Counted from the stretch's first letter, positions 46,384-56,471 are shown. The stretch is 64,000 nucleotides of DNA from JAGTVG01 sp963699805 (GCA_963699805.1 CAVOVH010000002.1:1-64000), one strand, 5' to 3'. Notes: generated from the letters alone by a model not told the origin. Numbers and translations: made by a program.

Positions 46384-46703
46384 AAATGTAAATGCCAGTA
46401 CATCTATAATCAATTGCAGATATGATGGAACAGCGGGAGGCAATTCAGTTTTACTGGTATGCTAGTTCACTGGTTTACTGGTTCACTGGTTCACTGGTTT
46501 ACTGGTGCACTGGTTTACTGGTTCACTGGTATACTGGTTCACTGGTTCACTGGTTCACTGGTTTACCGGATCATTGGTTCATCTGGTAATCGGTATATTT
46601 CACCGGTTCATCGGTCTACCATTCTGCCATAAATAAGATATTTATTGCTTTTTGTTTTTTAATTCAAGAGATTTTTCTGAATATTTTATCACAAATAAAA
46701 ATC
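46384..46703. other. Intergenic region with 8-bp tandem repeat
   Basis: Mostly the TTCACTGG tandem repeat (46451-46606), then an AT-rich leader before the next gene. Confidence 0.55.
46451..46606. repeat. 8-bp tandem repeat TTCACTGG/TTTACTGG
   Basis: About 15-18 units with alternating TTCACTGG and TTTACTGG, degrading toward the right. The units are not spaced like CRISPR repeats. Confidence 0.8.
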
Positions 46704-47123
46704 ATGGAGATCAGCATATTCCCCGATAAAGAAAAGAAGCCTTCCGAACAGGATTTGAAGGAGGCATTAGACGCGACCTATGAATGGTGGAATCATATAC
46801 AAGCCTATGTGCTGGAAAAGTATCCGTCGGCCTTTGGAGAATGGAATTGCCCAGGGAAAAAATGTGGATGGAGCTACCAGGTCAAAGATAAAAAAAGGAC
46901 CATCATCTATCTTTTGCCAAGGGATGGATTTTTTAAAACGGCGTTCGTGTTTGGGAAAAAAGCTACGGAACAGATCCTTGGTAGCGATATTTCAAAAGAG
47001 ATTAAGTCAGAACTGGAAAAGGCAAAAGTATATGCGGAGGGAAGAGGGATCCGGATCGAAGTGAAGGACGTTTCCATACTCACGGATATAAAGAAACTTA
47101 TTGAGATAAAATTAGCGAATTAA
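46704..47123 (+). CDS. DUF3788 family protein
   Basis: 139 residues, cytoplasmic, intact. Conserved pattern Y-E-W-W-N-H-I-Q-A-Y, FGEWNCPGKKCGWSYQVKDK, RTIIYLLPRDGFFKTAFVFG and the charged helical end match DUF3788. Such proteins occur singly in Bacteroidota and Firmicutes near small stress or nucleic-acid related genes. Function unknown. Confidence 0.8.
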   Translation: MEISIFPDKEKKPSEQDLKEALDATYEWWNHIQAYVLEKYPSAFGEWNCPGKKCGWSYQVKDKKRTIIYLLPRDGFFKTAFVFGKKATEQILGSDISKEIKSELEKAKVYAEGRGIRIEVKDVSILTDIKKLIEIKLAN

Positions 47124-47228
47124 TATTTTGAATCAGAGAAACATCCTGAGAAAGTGAGTTTCCGGGACATTTTAGTAACCTTTCCGGGATCTTATTCTGG
47201 GACTCAGACTTCGCCGGAGATAATGTGT

Positions 47229-47247
47229 TCCCGGACCCGTTCCGGGA
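47229..47247. repeat. Palindromic intergenic repeat TCCCGGACC, copy 1
   Basis: TCCCGGACCCGTTCCGGGA forms a short stem-loop. Two related copies at 47971 and 55382. Confidence 0.6.
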
Positions 47248-47288
47248 TCTTTCTGGATCTGAGCATGTATCCTTAAATGATCTAAATA

Positions 47289-47843
47289 ATGATACCAAAC
47301 AACGAACTTGATCAATTAAAATATCCCATCGGGAAATTTGAAAAACCTGATAACCTGACGGCAGCACAGGTTTCTGACTGGATCAATGAGATCGAACTTT
47401 TACCTGTAAGACTTAAAGATTTGACTGAAAATTTAATATCAAAAGAACTTGCCTGGCGGTACCGGCCCGGTGGATGGACCATCCAGCAGGTGATTCATCA
47501 TATTGCGGATAGCCACATGAACAGTTTCATCAGATATAAGCTTACCCTGACGGAGACTATTCCTACTATAAAACCATATTTTGAAGAACGGTGGGCGGAA
47601 TTACCCGATTCAACCCACGTTCCCATTTCCGCGTCCATCAAAATATTGGAAGGATTACATGACCGGTGGACCCATTTGTTAAGATCCCTGAATATGGAGG
47701 ATTTGAAAAAAACTTTTATACATCCCGCAAGGGGCAGGCAAATTACCCTGGGGGAAAACCTGGCCCTTTATGCCTGGCACTCGAACCATCACCTGGCACA
47801 TATCAGGCAGGCATTGGAACACCATGGCGAATGGGGGGACTGA
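47289..47843 (+). CDS. YfiT/BstA-type DinB-fold protein
   Basis: 184 residues. YfiT family: Y-P-I-G-K-F opening, GGWTIQQVIHHIADSHMNSF, then L-Y-A-W-H-S-N-H-H-L-A-H-I. The three His ligands (HH..H pattern) of the DinB metal site are present. Family members are metal-dependent thiol (bacillithiol) transferases. Next to another DinB protein on the opposite strand at 48068, but not obviously in an operon with it. Confidence 0.8.
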   Translation: MIPNNELDQLKYPIGKFEKPDNLTAAQVSDWINEIELLPVRLKDLTENLISKELAWRYRPGGWTIQQVIHHIADSHMNSFIRYKLTLTETIPTIKPYFEERWAELPDSTHVPISASIKILEGLHDRWTHLLRSLNMEDLKKTFIHPARGRQITLGENLALYAWHSNHHLAHIRQALEHHGEWGD

Positions 47844-47970
47844 TTCATTTTACGTATCCTGCGGTGACGCAGTAAACAAACCCCGGAATACTGAAAGATC
47901 CTGAATCAGGTTCAGGACAAAGTTCAGTACAGGTGGATACGGGCACGTAAACTTCTTCGGAGATGAACCT

Positions 47971-47989
47971 TCCCGGACCTGTTCCGGGA
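47971..47989. repeat. Palindromic intergenic repeat TCCCGGACC, copy 2
   Basis: Second copy of the hairpin, within TTCGGAGATGAACCT flanking sequence resembling the first. Confidence 0.6.
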
Positions 47990-48067
47990 TCCTATTACCA
48001 CATCTTCCGTCTGCCTTCCGAAAGAAAATGAAGGAGGAAGATCTTTCCTTGATATCAATCATTCAGC

Positions 48068-48541
48068 TTACCTGATTTTCCTGTACTTTGTCCCGATATA
48101 ATCTACAAAATCCGGTTCGAAACCCTGCGCCCGGATCAGTGTCTGTATCTGGGCACGATGATGAATCGAATGATAATTCAGTTGTAAGGCGATATCTTTT
48201 GGGGTTGCTGCCCATCTTCCACCGTCATAACCGGTGAATTCTACTTCTCTTGAGAGTTCATCTTCAGTTTTCAATTGCAGGTACTCTAGCCACAGGTTCA
48301 GGCTTTTATCCCATTCCTTTTCAAGATCACTAAAGGGATAAACCGGATCCCACCAGCTCATGCCGGGAGCTCTGGGATCCTGATTGATCCTGGCCAGCCA
48401 TTTATACTGACTGTTGATCAGATGGCTGAAAAGGCGGATGCATTCCGACTGATCAGGGAGCTGATGGATCTTTATGAGTAAATTTTTATTGGTCAGGCTG
48501 TTGAACTGGAAAGTCTCGATTAAATAATTCTTAAGATCCAT
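48068..48541 (-). CDS. DinB family protein
   Basis: 157 residues, intact four-helix bundle. Metal ligands His at about 40 (LFSHLINSQYKWLARI) and the pair in NYHSIHHRAQIQTLIRAQGF. Close to the DNA-damage-inducible DinB/ Bacillus YrkA-type proteins; likely metal-dependent, substrate unknown. Ends near the divergent YfiT-type gene, with its start facing the YjbR-type gene. Confidence 0.85.
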   Translation of the reverse strand: MDLKNYLIETFQFNSLTNKNLLIKIHQLPDQSECIRLFSHLINSQYKWLARINQDPRAPGMSWWDPVYPFSDLEKEWDKSLNLWLEYLQLKTEDELSREVEFTGYDGGRWAATPKDIALQLNYHSIHHRAQIQTLIRAQGFEPDFVDYIGTKYRKIR

Positions 48542-48720
48542 AATCTGTGATATTTAATAGGTCAATTTAGTCAAAATGATTGGTTTTTTATGGGTATTTC
48601 CATGAGGTATTTATTAACCAAATCAGTTATTTATTGAAGAAGATAATGTTCCAGGTTCAAAAAAAAATTACCGCATCCGCTATTTCCTAAATTAGGATTG
48701 TAAGAGAGGGATGCCTGGTC

Positions 48721-49047
48721 TTACTTTCTCTTTGTTTTGAAGACTTCTTTATAGGCGGTATCCAAAGCATCCAGCATCAATTCGCAGGATACCTTTTTCA
48801 AGTCAAAGGTAGTCCTTCCTTTCAGTCCCCATTTATTTGGTACCGGAAACACGACATTCTATTCAAACGAACGGTATACGGATTGATCAATCTCTGAGAG
48901 TTTCAAATTGACTGTTCCGCTTTTTTCATCCATAGTGACAAATATTCTTTTATGGATCACCTTGAAAGCCCTCCCGTCGAAATGCTGATTTTCCTCTGTG
49001 CCTGGGAAGGATAAGACAAGTTCTCTGAAAGTCCCGTTGGTAACCAT
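48721..49047 (-). pseudogene. MmcQ/YjbR-like protein with in-frame TAG
   Basis: 109 codons with one stop. First part: RELVLSFPGTEENQHFDGRA, FVTMDEKSGTVNLKLS, typical of the MmcQ/YjbR DNA-binding-like fold. TAG (48859-48861) follows SVYRSFE. The same frame then continues NVVFPVPNKWGLKGRTTFDL to LDTAYKEVFKTKRK, the expected rest of the family (V-P-N-K-W-G). A single substitution therefore breaks an otherwise complete gene. Confidence 0.7.
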
Positions 49048-49176
49048 CCTGTATTTTTGTTCTTTTATATTTTAAGTAATTTTAAATCTAATCATTTCAG
49101 CATATATTTAAATGAATTTATCCCCAATCAGAAGACATCAGGGGAATAATTGATAGGGATTGAACCTGGTATTTAT

Positions 49177-49754
49177 ATGGATCCACAATTTTTCAAAAAT
49201 GAAGGGGATCTCAGAAAGTGGTTTGAAAATAATCATGACAGCATCGATGTGCTTTGGGTTGGATATTATAAAAAATCGACCCGGAAAGAGAGCATAACCT
49301 GGGATCAATCAGTAGAGGTAGCCATTTGTTTCGGATGGATCGACGGGATCAGAAAATCGATTGACGATCAGTGTTATACAATCAGGTTTACCCCCGGAAT
49401 CCCCGGAGTAGCTGGAGTCATAAAAATACAAAGACTGCTGAGGAAATGATAAAAAAAGGACGCATGCAAGCTCCGGGAATGAAGGCTTTTGAACAAAGGC
49501 GTGAAGATAAGATAGGGATTTATTCATATGAACAGGAAATACTGGATTTCAAAAAAGATTTTGAAACAACTTTCAGAAAAAACAAGAAAGCCTGGTTGTT
49601 TTTTAATTCCCAACCTCCATATTACCGGAAAACCACCATTCGTTGGGTGATGAGTGCAAAACAGGATAAAACGAGGAGAAACAGGCTTGAAACATTAATC
49701 TCCGATTCCGAAAATCAGCAAAAAATAAAACCTTTAAGAAGAAATAATGATTGA
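49177..49754 (+). CDS. YdeI-type (OmdA domain) protein, one frameshift
   Basis: About 193 residues from the ATG at 49177. YdeI/OmdA family: FENNHDSIDVLWVGYYKKST, FGWIDGIRKSIDD, then, after a shift at a C5 run near 49392, SSWSHKNTKTAEEMIKKGRM and the helical C-terminus with FFNSQPPYYRKTTIRWVMSA. One extra C restores the frame (RFTP-RNPRSSWSHKN). Family members protect against bacteriocins or act in the envelope; role unclear. A homopolymer lesion, so possibly a read error. Confidence 0.75.
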
Positions 49755-49937
49755 TCCTGGCCTGCATGGCATGGACTTGAAACGAATAAGATATACCGGG
49801 TAATTTAGGATGGATTAACGATCCCGATAAAAATGATAGTTCCGGTAATTTTCTGATAAGCGATGCAGAAATGTAATTTTCAATTGGCTATGTTTGTCGA
49901 GGATTACCATGATAATCATCATTTTCTGAACAAAAAA

Positions 49938-51575
49938 ATGGAAAAGCAATCAAATAAGATAAATCTTCATTTTTATTTCGGCAGGATCCGAATAATGCTG
50001 TTTTTTCAATTGATCTTCATGGTTTCCTGTTTACCTGAATCTGGAAATCAGCGGAATGAAGGGATCGATCAATTCAGGTTCCTGGAATATGACATCGCCC
50101 AGATCCGGGAAGGATATGAGGCAGGTGATTTTACCATCCGGGAAGTCGTCCAGGCCTATCTGGACCGGATCGGACAGATGGATCATTCGGGGCCTGAACT
50201 CAACTCCATCATCCTGGTAAATCCCGATGCGATCCGGATCGCGGAAGAACTGGATCAGGAATGGAAGGAAGGTAAGATCCGGGGGCCGCTTCATGGGATT
50301 CCCATAGTGCTCAAAGACAATATAGACACCCATGATCAGATGCCGACCACTGCCGGTTCCCGTGCCTTGAAAGATTCCCATCCTTTGAAGGACAGCTTTG
50401 TTGCCCGGAAACTGAGAGAAGCCGGGGCAGTGATTCTCGGGAAAGCCAATTTAAGTGAATGGGCGAATTTCAGGGGAGAACTATCCAGCAGTGGATGGAG
50501 CGGCGTGGGCGGATTGACCAAAAATCCGTATGAATTGACCCGGAATCCCTGCGGATCCAGTTCAGGTTCCGGCGTGGCTGTTTCCGCCAATCTTACCATG
50601 TTAGCCATCGGCACCGAAACCAACGGCTCCATTGTCTGTCCTTCTACCAGCAATGGCATCGTAGGGATCAAACCCACTGTCGGGTTGGTGAGCCGGTCTG
50701 GTGTCATCCCCATCTCATTTACACAGGATACCCCCGGTCCTATGGCAAGGACGGTTCGGGATGCAGCCATATGCCTGGGAGCACTGGCCGGCATCGATTC
50801 AGCTGATGAAAAAACATGGGCAAGCAGGGGGAATTATTATACCGATTATACACAATTTCTGAATCAAGATGGATTGAAGGGAAAACGGATAGGATTCTTT
50901 AAAGAGCCCCTTGGTATCAATTATAAGGTGGATACCCTGATGTACGAGGCGGTTGAATTTCTGAAAAATCAGGGTGCCGAGATCGTTGAGATCGATGAAA
51001 TCGCGGCAGGAGAGGTAGGCCAGTATTCTTTTGAGATCATGCTCTATGAATACAAGGACGGACTGAATAAATATTTCCAGTCACTGGGGCCCGATGCACC
51101 CATCACGGACCTCGAAGAACTGATCGCTTTCAATGAATCTGATTCGATTGAACTGAGATATTTTAACCAGCAATATCTTAAAATGGCCCAGGAAAAGGGA
51201 GACCTGACTGACGAGGTGTACCGGGATGCCCTTGCGAAGATGTTAAAGGGAAGCCGGGAAGAAGGGATCGACCGGGTGATGGATGAGCAGGATCTGGATG
51301 CGATCATCGCCCCTACGGGAGGACCGGCCTGGAAAACGGACCTGGTCAATGGGGATAGTTACCATGTGGGAAGCTCTTCTCCGGCAGCCCGGGCAGGGTA
51401 CCCGAATGTTACAGTTCCCATGGGTTTTGTGGATGGCCTCCCGGTAGGCATTTCATTTTTCGGAAGGGCCTGGAGCGAACCGGTATTGATTGAAATGGCC
51501 TACGCTTATGAACAGGCAACCCACCATCGCAAACCTCCCTTGTTTTTGAATCCGGACCGGATCAATTATCCGTAA
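49938..51575 (+). CDS. Amidase-signature lipoprotein
   Basis: About 546 residues. Lipoprotein signal IRIMLFFQLIFMVSC (Cys at about 56 of the longest frame); ATGs at 49938 and 49995 are both possible. Amidase signature: GIPIVLKDNIDT (Lys), NPCGSSSGSGVAV (Ser), GTETNGSIVCPSTSNGIVGI (nucleophile Ser). It hydrolyses an amide or ester and was probably anchored in the outer membrane. A second amidase, not closely similar, follows 340 bp later. Confidence 0.88.
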   Translation: MEKQSNKINLHFYFGRIRIMLFFQLIFMVSCLPESGNQRNEGIDQFRFLEYDIAQIREGYEAGDFTIREVVQAYLDRIGQMDHSGPELNSIILVNPDAIRIAEELDQEWKEGKIRGPLHGIPIVLKDNIDTHDQMPTTAGSRALKDSHPLKDSFVARKLREAGAVILGKANLSEWANFRGELSSSGWSGVGGLTKNPYELTRNPCGSSSGSGVAVSANLTMLAIGTETNGSIVCPSTSNGIVGIKPTVGLVSRSGVIPISFTQDTPGPMARTVRDAAICLGALAGIDSADEKTWASRGNYYTDYTQFLNQDGLKGKRIGFFKEPLGINYKVDTLMYEAVEFLKNQGAEIVEIDEIAAGEVGQYSFEIMLYEYKDGLNKYFQSLGPDAPITDLEELIAFNESDSIELRYFNQQYLKMAQEKGDLTDEVYRDALAKMLKGSREEGIDRVMDEQDLDAIIAPTGGPAWKTDLVNGDSYHVGSSSPAARAGYPNVTVPMGFVDGLPVGISFFGRAWSEPVLIEMAYAYEQATHHRKPPLFLNPDRINYP

Positions 51576-51915
51576 TGAATATTCTTTGAAAATCAATATT
51601 CCCCTCCTTTGGAGGGGCGTATGAAATCGGGGCTTATGGTGGGTAAGATATTGAAATATGCATCAAAATATTGATACTGTATGCCACCTCCCTGAACTCC
51701 TGTTTACCTTCTTTATGGTCAATACCTTCGGCTACCAGGAGTAATAGAAACCTAAATTCATATTCCTTTTCCTCAGGGTTCCAAACCGGAAGGAAAATAT
51801 GGATATAAAATGACCCAACCCTCTTTTTATTATTCAAACCAAAAACTTATATTGACTCTATAATTGGATTGGCAAATTCAATAATATTTTGGAGCATTCG
51901 CCGAAAAAAAAAGAT
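51576..51915. other. Intergenic region with hairpin
   Basis: CCCCTCC TTT GGAGGGG at 51601-51617 is a terminator-like hairpin after the amidase. The rest holds no convincing gene; a 67-codon minus-strand frame at 51634 was not accepted. Confidence 0.5.
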
Positions 51916-53364
51916 ATGAGCACCTATTGTTACCAATCCGCCACGACCCTTGCCAAACTGATCCGGGAGGGGAAGGCCACTTCCACTGAGATTGTAAAGG
52001 AACATCTTGCCCGGATCCATCAACATAATCCTTCCTTAAACGCAGTGGTCATCCTCCTGGAAGAGGAAGCGCTCAATACAGCCGCAGCCTGTGACCAGGA
52101 AGCCAAGGAAGGTAAATTCAGGGGACCGCTTCATGGCGTGCCCATGACCGTAAAAGAACAATTCTGGGTAAAAGACACAAAATCTACCTTGAATTTTAAA
52201 GGTTTCAAAGACTGGGTTGCGCCTCAGGATGCCATTGTGGTGGAACGACTCAGGAAGGCCGGTGCCGTGATACTGGGTAAAACCAATGTATCAAAAAACC
52301 TGCTTGACTATCAGATATCCGGCGATATTTATCCCGAGGGGAAAAATCCATATAATACGGAATGCAGTCCCGGTGGGAGTAGTGGAGGTTCCGCGGCAGC
52401 CGTGGCTTCCGGGATGGTACCCATAGAACTGGGAGGGGATTTTGGAGGATCAATCCGGATTCCATCCAATTTTTGCGGACTTTATGGATTAAAACCCACT
52501 GAAAATACCATTCCGGGACATGGACATGTGCCCAGAAACAAGGGATCAAAAAGTTTCGTATTTCATATGGCCGTCAGCGGTCCCATTGCCAGGGTGCCTG
52601 AAGATCTTGAGCTCATATGGAATATAATCAAGGGGCCTTCCAAAGGCAACCGGATGGTTCCAAAAATTGATTGGAATAATCCTGAAGGGAAGAAAATTAC
52701 GGATTATAAAATGGCATGGGTGGATGGCTGGCCCGGTTTTGATACCAGTCAGCAGACCCATGAGGTAATCCAGAAATTCATTGGTCTCCTGATGGAAAGA
52801 GGGGGAAGTGTAGCGCATGCAGCACCTGAAGCAGATCTTCATGAACGATCCCTTGATATCCACAAACAATTAACCTTTCAACTGACCTTTATGGAAGTGC
52901 CCTGGTTTATAAAACCCTTTCTGTTCATGGAATTGAAAAGGAAGTTTCTGAAAGGGATTAAGGAGGTTAAATGGAAATTTAAGGATAGCCTGCTGGACTA
53001 TTCAGCCCTGATGGGTAAAAGAGCCCAGGTGACCCGGGAATGGGAGGAATTCTTTGAAAGATATGACCTGCTGGTGAGTCCGATGGGATTCGGACCGGCC
53101 TTTAAAAGATGTAAACCCGGCGAACCCATCCTCTATGATGGAAAAGAAATCGTCTATATTAATTATGTATGGCCCTATGTAGCCTGTTTTAATGCCAGTG
53201 GTCATCCGGCGATCAATATACCCCTGGGGATTGGGAATGATGGATTGCCCGTTGGAGTCCAGGTGACCGGAGCTTACTGGAGCGAACCGGATTTGCTGCA
53301 TTTTGCAAAATTGGTCTCGGAATTCACGCCGGGATTTATCAGGCCGGAAGGATATGGGGGCTGA
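51916..53364 (+). CDS. Amidase-signature enzyme, cytoplasmic
   Basis: About 482 residues from the ATG at 51916 (a TTG 27 bp upstream would add nine residues). Signature: GVPMTVKEQFWVKD (Lys), CSPGGSSGGSAAAVASG (Ser), ELGGDFGGSIRIPSNFCGLY (nucleophile Ser). No signal peptide, unlike the preceding amidase. Probably an amidohydrolase of an aliphatic or aryl amide, substrate unknown. The C-terminal region has the usual GHPAINIPLG ending. Confidence 0.88.
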   Translation: MSTYCYQSATTLAKLIREGKATSTEIVKEHLARIHQHNPSLNAVVILLEEEALNTAAACDQEAKEGKFRGPLHGVPMTVKEQFWVKDTKSTLNFKGFKDWVAPQDAIVVERLRKAGAVILGKTNVSKNLLDYQISGDIYPEGKNPYNTECSPGGSSGGSAAAVASGMVPIELGGDFGGSIRIPSNFCGLYGLKPTENTIPGHGHVPRNKGSKSFVFHMAVSGPIARVPEDLELIWNIIKGPSKGNRMVPKIDWNNPEGKKITDYKMAWVDGWPGFDTSQQTHEVIQKFIGLLMERGGSVAHAAPEADLHERSLDIHKQLTFQLTFMEVPWFIKPFLFMELKRKFLKGIKEVKWKFKDSLLDYSALMGKRAQVTREWEEFFERYDLLVSPMGFGPAFKRCKPGEPILYDGKEIVYINYVWPYVACFNASGHPAINIPLGIGNDGLPVGVQVTGAYWSEPDLLHFAKLVSEFTPGFIRPEGYGG

Positions 53365-53523
53365 TTTTCCTATCCACCCGAACCACGGGGAAAAGATTTG
53401 ACCCTTTCCAATATTTTTGGACGGCAGGATCGGATGGCTTATATTCACTTTTTAATAAGAACCATATGAACGCCGATCTCTGAATAACTGGAGGCACGCT
53501 GGCATCAAACGGCAAGTATATAA

Positions 53524-54489
53524 ATGAATTTCCGGAGAACATCTCTAATTTACGCATTGATCATTATTATTTTATGCTGTTGTCATACCATCGTAAGCAG
53601 CCAGGAAACGCCGGATTATTTTACTTACCACTTGGAGATAGCCAGCGCAGAAGAATTGGTTTCCCAGGAGCAATATGGAGAAGCATTGCTGGTGTATCAT
53701 CAGGTATTTGATTCCTATGAATTCATTTTTTTGAAGGATTACCAGGTAGCCTGCCAGGTGGCTTTTTTGGCAGGAAATATAAAAGAATCATTTGAAATGC
53801 TGAGATCAGGTATATCGGGTGGCTGGGAATTGAGATTGATCCGGAAAAATAAGTTTCTGAAAGGACTCAAAAATTACCCGGAATGGAAACATATCCGGGA
53901 ACAATATGACTCCCTTCACAGCATTTTTCAAAACCATATCGATCCGGATGTTCGGGAGAAAGTAAAAAAAATGTTTAAAAGGGACCAGTGGAAAGCATTG
54001 GGAGCGCTCCTGAAATTAAGTGATAAAGCCCAGATCCGCTATGGCGAAAGAAAATTCGCCCCGCACAGTGAACAGCAATTACAGGAGCTGGATGCTATCA
54101 TGAAGGAGCATGGTTACCCGGGGGAACGGCTGATTGGCAATGAATTATGGATGAACGTGATCCTGAGCCATCATAATTCCATTTCACAGGAATATAATAA
54201 AAAAGACACATTATACAGTTACTTTAAGCCCAGGTTACTGGAAGCTGTTGAGACCGGGCACATGTCGCCTTATTCCTATGCCATCATCGAGGACTGGTAT
54301 GTAGCAGTTCAGAGCGGCCATAGAGAGAGTACTTATGGCTTTGTGGGAGAGATCCATGATGACAAGGAAAGGATGAAGGCGGATCAAATGCGAATGGATC
54401 TTGGATTAAGAAGTATTGAAACCAGAAACCGCTTATTAGAGATCCAGGATAATACAGGTATGTATTTGAACCTGACCGGAATGCCCTAA
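53524..54489 (+). CDS. Secreted DUF6624-like protein
   Basis: 321 residues with a signal peptide (LIYALIIIILCCCHTIVSSQ). The mature part begins with a short TPR-like helix pair (EELVSQEQYGEALLVYHQVF). It continues into a helical domain with HSEQQLQELDAIMKEHGYPG, AVETGHMSPYSYAIIEDWYV and SGHRESTYGFVGE, similar to DUF6624. Role unknown. Monocistronic. Confidence 0.6.
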   Translation: MNFRRTSLIYALIIIILCCCHTIVSSQETPDYFTYHLEIASAEELVSQEQYGEALLVYHQVFDSYEFIFLKDYQVACQVAFLAGNIKESFEMLRSGISGGWELRLIRKNKFLKGLKNYPEWKHIREQYDSLHSIFQNHIDPDVREKVKKMFKRDQWKALGALLKLSDKAQIRYGERKFAPHSEQQLQELDAIMKEHGYPGERLIGNELWMNVILSHHNSISQEYNKKDTLYSYFKPRLLEAVETGHMSPYSYAIIEDWYVAVQSGHRESTYGFVGEIHDDKERMKADQMRMDLGLRSIETRNRLLEIQDNTGMYLNLTGMP

Positions 54490-54583
54490 TTTTGTGAAGG
54501 TAAAATACGCCCGATGATTTTGAGTAGTATCTGTAATTTATAATAAATAATAATAGAGGAGGAGGGATAAAATACTCAATCCG

Positions 54584-55359
54584 ATGCAGATCAGGAAATT
54601 CATCAGGGAAGGATATGTGAAGCTGGAAAATGTTTTTTCATCTGAACTGGCAAGGGAGGCATGTGAAATTTTATGGAAGGACATGGATGGCTAACCCGAA
54701 GATCCTTCCACCTGGGTGCATCCTGTGATCCGTCTGGTGGATTATACCAATGCGCCCTTCAGGAAAGCGGCCACTGCGCCCATCCTGCAGGCTGCGTTTG
54801 ATCAGTTGGCAGGTGTCGGCAGATGGAAGCCCCGTGAAAGCCTGGGAACTTTTCCGGTACGTTTTTCTGGTAATGAAGATCCCAGTGATGCGGATTGGCA
54901 TGTGGATGCAAGTTTTCCGGAAAAGATGCCTCCGACTTTTTCTCCTGGAGGATCAATGTATATTCAACCGGAAGGGCATGGCTGATGTTGTTTCTCTTTT
55001 CAGAGGTCGGTAAATTGGAAGCAACATCACGGATCCGGAAAGGTTCACACCTGGATGTGGCGCGATTGCTGGCACCGGCCGGGAAGACGGGCCTGTCATT
55101 CGTGGAACTGTCGAATCAACTCGACCAGACTTCCGGCAGACTGGAGGTCTTGGCCACAGGGAAAGCAGGAACGGTTTGTCTCAGCCACCCCTTTCAGGTC
55201 TATGCTGCGCAACCGTTTCTTGGGGAAAAACCAAGATTTCTGGCCCAGCCTCCACTATATCTGGGGAATGAATGCAAGCTTCACCGGAAGCATGGTTCTT
55301 ATTCACCTGTTGAAACTGCCATCCGTTTGGGAATCGGGATGGATACACTTTCTGAATGA
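54584..55359 (+). pseudogene. Phytanoyl-CoA dioxygenase-like protein (one stop, one frameshift)
   Basis: About 258 codons. PhyH family: IREGYVKLENVFSSELAREA, then W-V-H-P-V-I-R-L-V, DADWHVDASF (HxD iron site), RIRKGSHLDVARLLAP, and C-terminal GTVCLSHPFQVYAAQ (the distal His expected in C-H-P-F-L-V-H-A-A-Q is replaced by Tyr here, and Cys by Ser). TAA lies in frame after DMDG (54692-54694), and a frame change occurs near 54980. Probably a decaying Fe(II)/2-oxoglutarate oxygenase gene. Confidence 0.7.
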
Positions 55360-55381
55360 CCCTGGTACTTCGCAAAAATGA

Positions 55382-55399
55382 TCCCGGACCTGTCCGGGA
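55382..55399. repeat. Palindromic intergenic repeat TCCCGGACC, copy 3
   Basis: TCCCGGACCTGTCCGGGA, third copy, shorter loop. It sits right after the dioxygenase-like gene and could act as its terminator. Confidence 0.6.
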
Positions 55400-55541
55400 C
55401 CCCTGTCCCGCATTGACTTCATAATTATTCCCCAGCCCCGCTTTTCCATAAATACTTAGATGAAGCCACTAAAATTCTGTTAATTTGTGATTTGATGGTG
55501 GATGATACCCACCCGGTTTTTAAACTGGATACTACTTTCCT

Positions 55542-56471
55542 ATGAAAAAACTATTCATGATGCTATTCATGGCCATTCCCCTGATAAGTCATGCCCAGGA
55601 GAAAAAAATGTGTATTACGGTAGATGACCTGCCCATTGTGAATTACGGGATCAAAGATCCGGATTTTCAGAAGGATGTGATACAAAGGTTTATGCTAACG
55701 TTTGATAACTATCAGATACCGGCCATTGGATTTGTGAATGAGGTCAAATTGTATCAAGCCGGTGAACCGGATCCAGACAGGATCCATTTACTGGAAATCT
55801 GGCTGGAGCATGGATACGAACTGGGAAATCATTCTTATTCACATCCTGATTATCACACAACTCCTTTCCGAAAATACACGGAAGATATCTTAAAAGGAGA
55901 GAAGATCACCCGGCCATTGACAGAAAAATATGGATCCGAGCTGAAATATTTCCGGCACCCCTTTCTTAGAAGTGGGTCGACCCAATCACAATCAGACTTA
56001 CTAAGAAATTTTCTTCATCAGCATGGATACGAAGAAGCTCCAGTCACCATTGATAATGATGATTATCTTTTTGCCAAGGCCTACCACCTTGCCTATGTGA
56101 AAGGAAATGAAGTTCAAATGAAAGAAATCGGGGAAACTTACGTCCGGTACATGGAGGACAAACTCGTGTATTTTGAAAAATCATCCGAAGCACTCTTTAA
56201 CCGTGACATTGCACAGATCCTGTTGATCCATGCCAGCCTGTTGAATGCCGATTATCTGGATGAACTGGCTGAAGTATATAAAAGACATGGTTACGTTTAT
56301 GTAAGCCTGGCTGAAGTGTTAAAGGACGAGGCCTACAGTGAAGAGATCACCCGGTTTAGTGACTGGGGGATCTCCTGGCTTGACCGGTGGGCTTTAAGCA
56401 AGGGTAAAAAAGGAGATTTTTTTAAGGATGAGCCTGTTACGCCGGAATTCATTAAAAATATGAGTAAATGA
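55542..56471 (+). CDS. Polysaccharide deacetylase, exported
   Basis: 309 residues with a signal peptide (MLFMAIPLISHAQ). NodB-type domain: C-I-T-V-D-D-L-P-I-V (metal Asp), GYELGNHSYSHPDYHTT (HxxxH), KYFRHPFLRSGSTQ (Arg), and QILLIHASLLNADYLD. It removes acetyl groups from a surface polysaccharide. A helical C-terminal domain follows the catalytic core. Monocistronic. Confidence 0.88.
   Translation: MKKLFMMLFMAIPLISHAQEKKMCITVDDLPIVNYGIKDPDFQKDVIQRFMLTFDNYQIPAIGFVNEVKLYQAGEPDPDRIHLLEIWLEHGYELGNHSYSHPDYHTTPFRKYTEDILKGEKITRPLTEKYGSELKYFRHPFLRSGSTQSQSDLLRNFLHQHGYEEAPVTIDNDDYLFAKAYHLAYVKGNEVQMKEIGETYVRYMEDKLVYFEKSSEALFNRDIAQILLIHASLLNADYLDELAEVYKRHGYVYVSLAEVLKDEAYSEEITRFSDWGISWLDRWALSKGKKGDFFKDEPVTPEFIKNMSK

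Noticed and set aside
46451..46606. CRISPR array
   Set aside because: Units of 8 bp in direct contact with no spacers and no cas gene nearby; a simple tandem repeat.
51634..51837. 67-codon minus-strand frame between the amidases
   Set aside because: No family, no good ribosome site, low-complexity sequence; not called.
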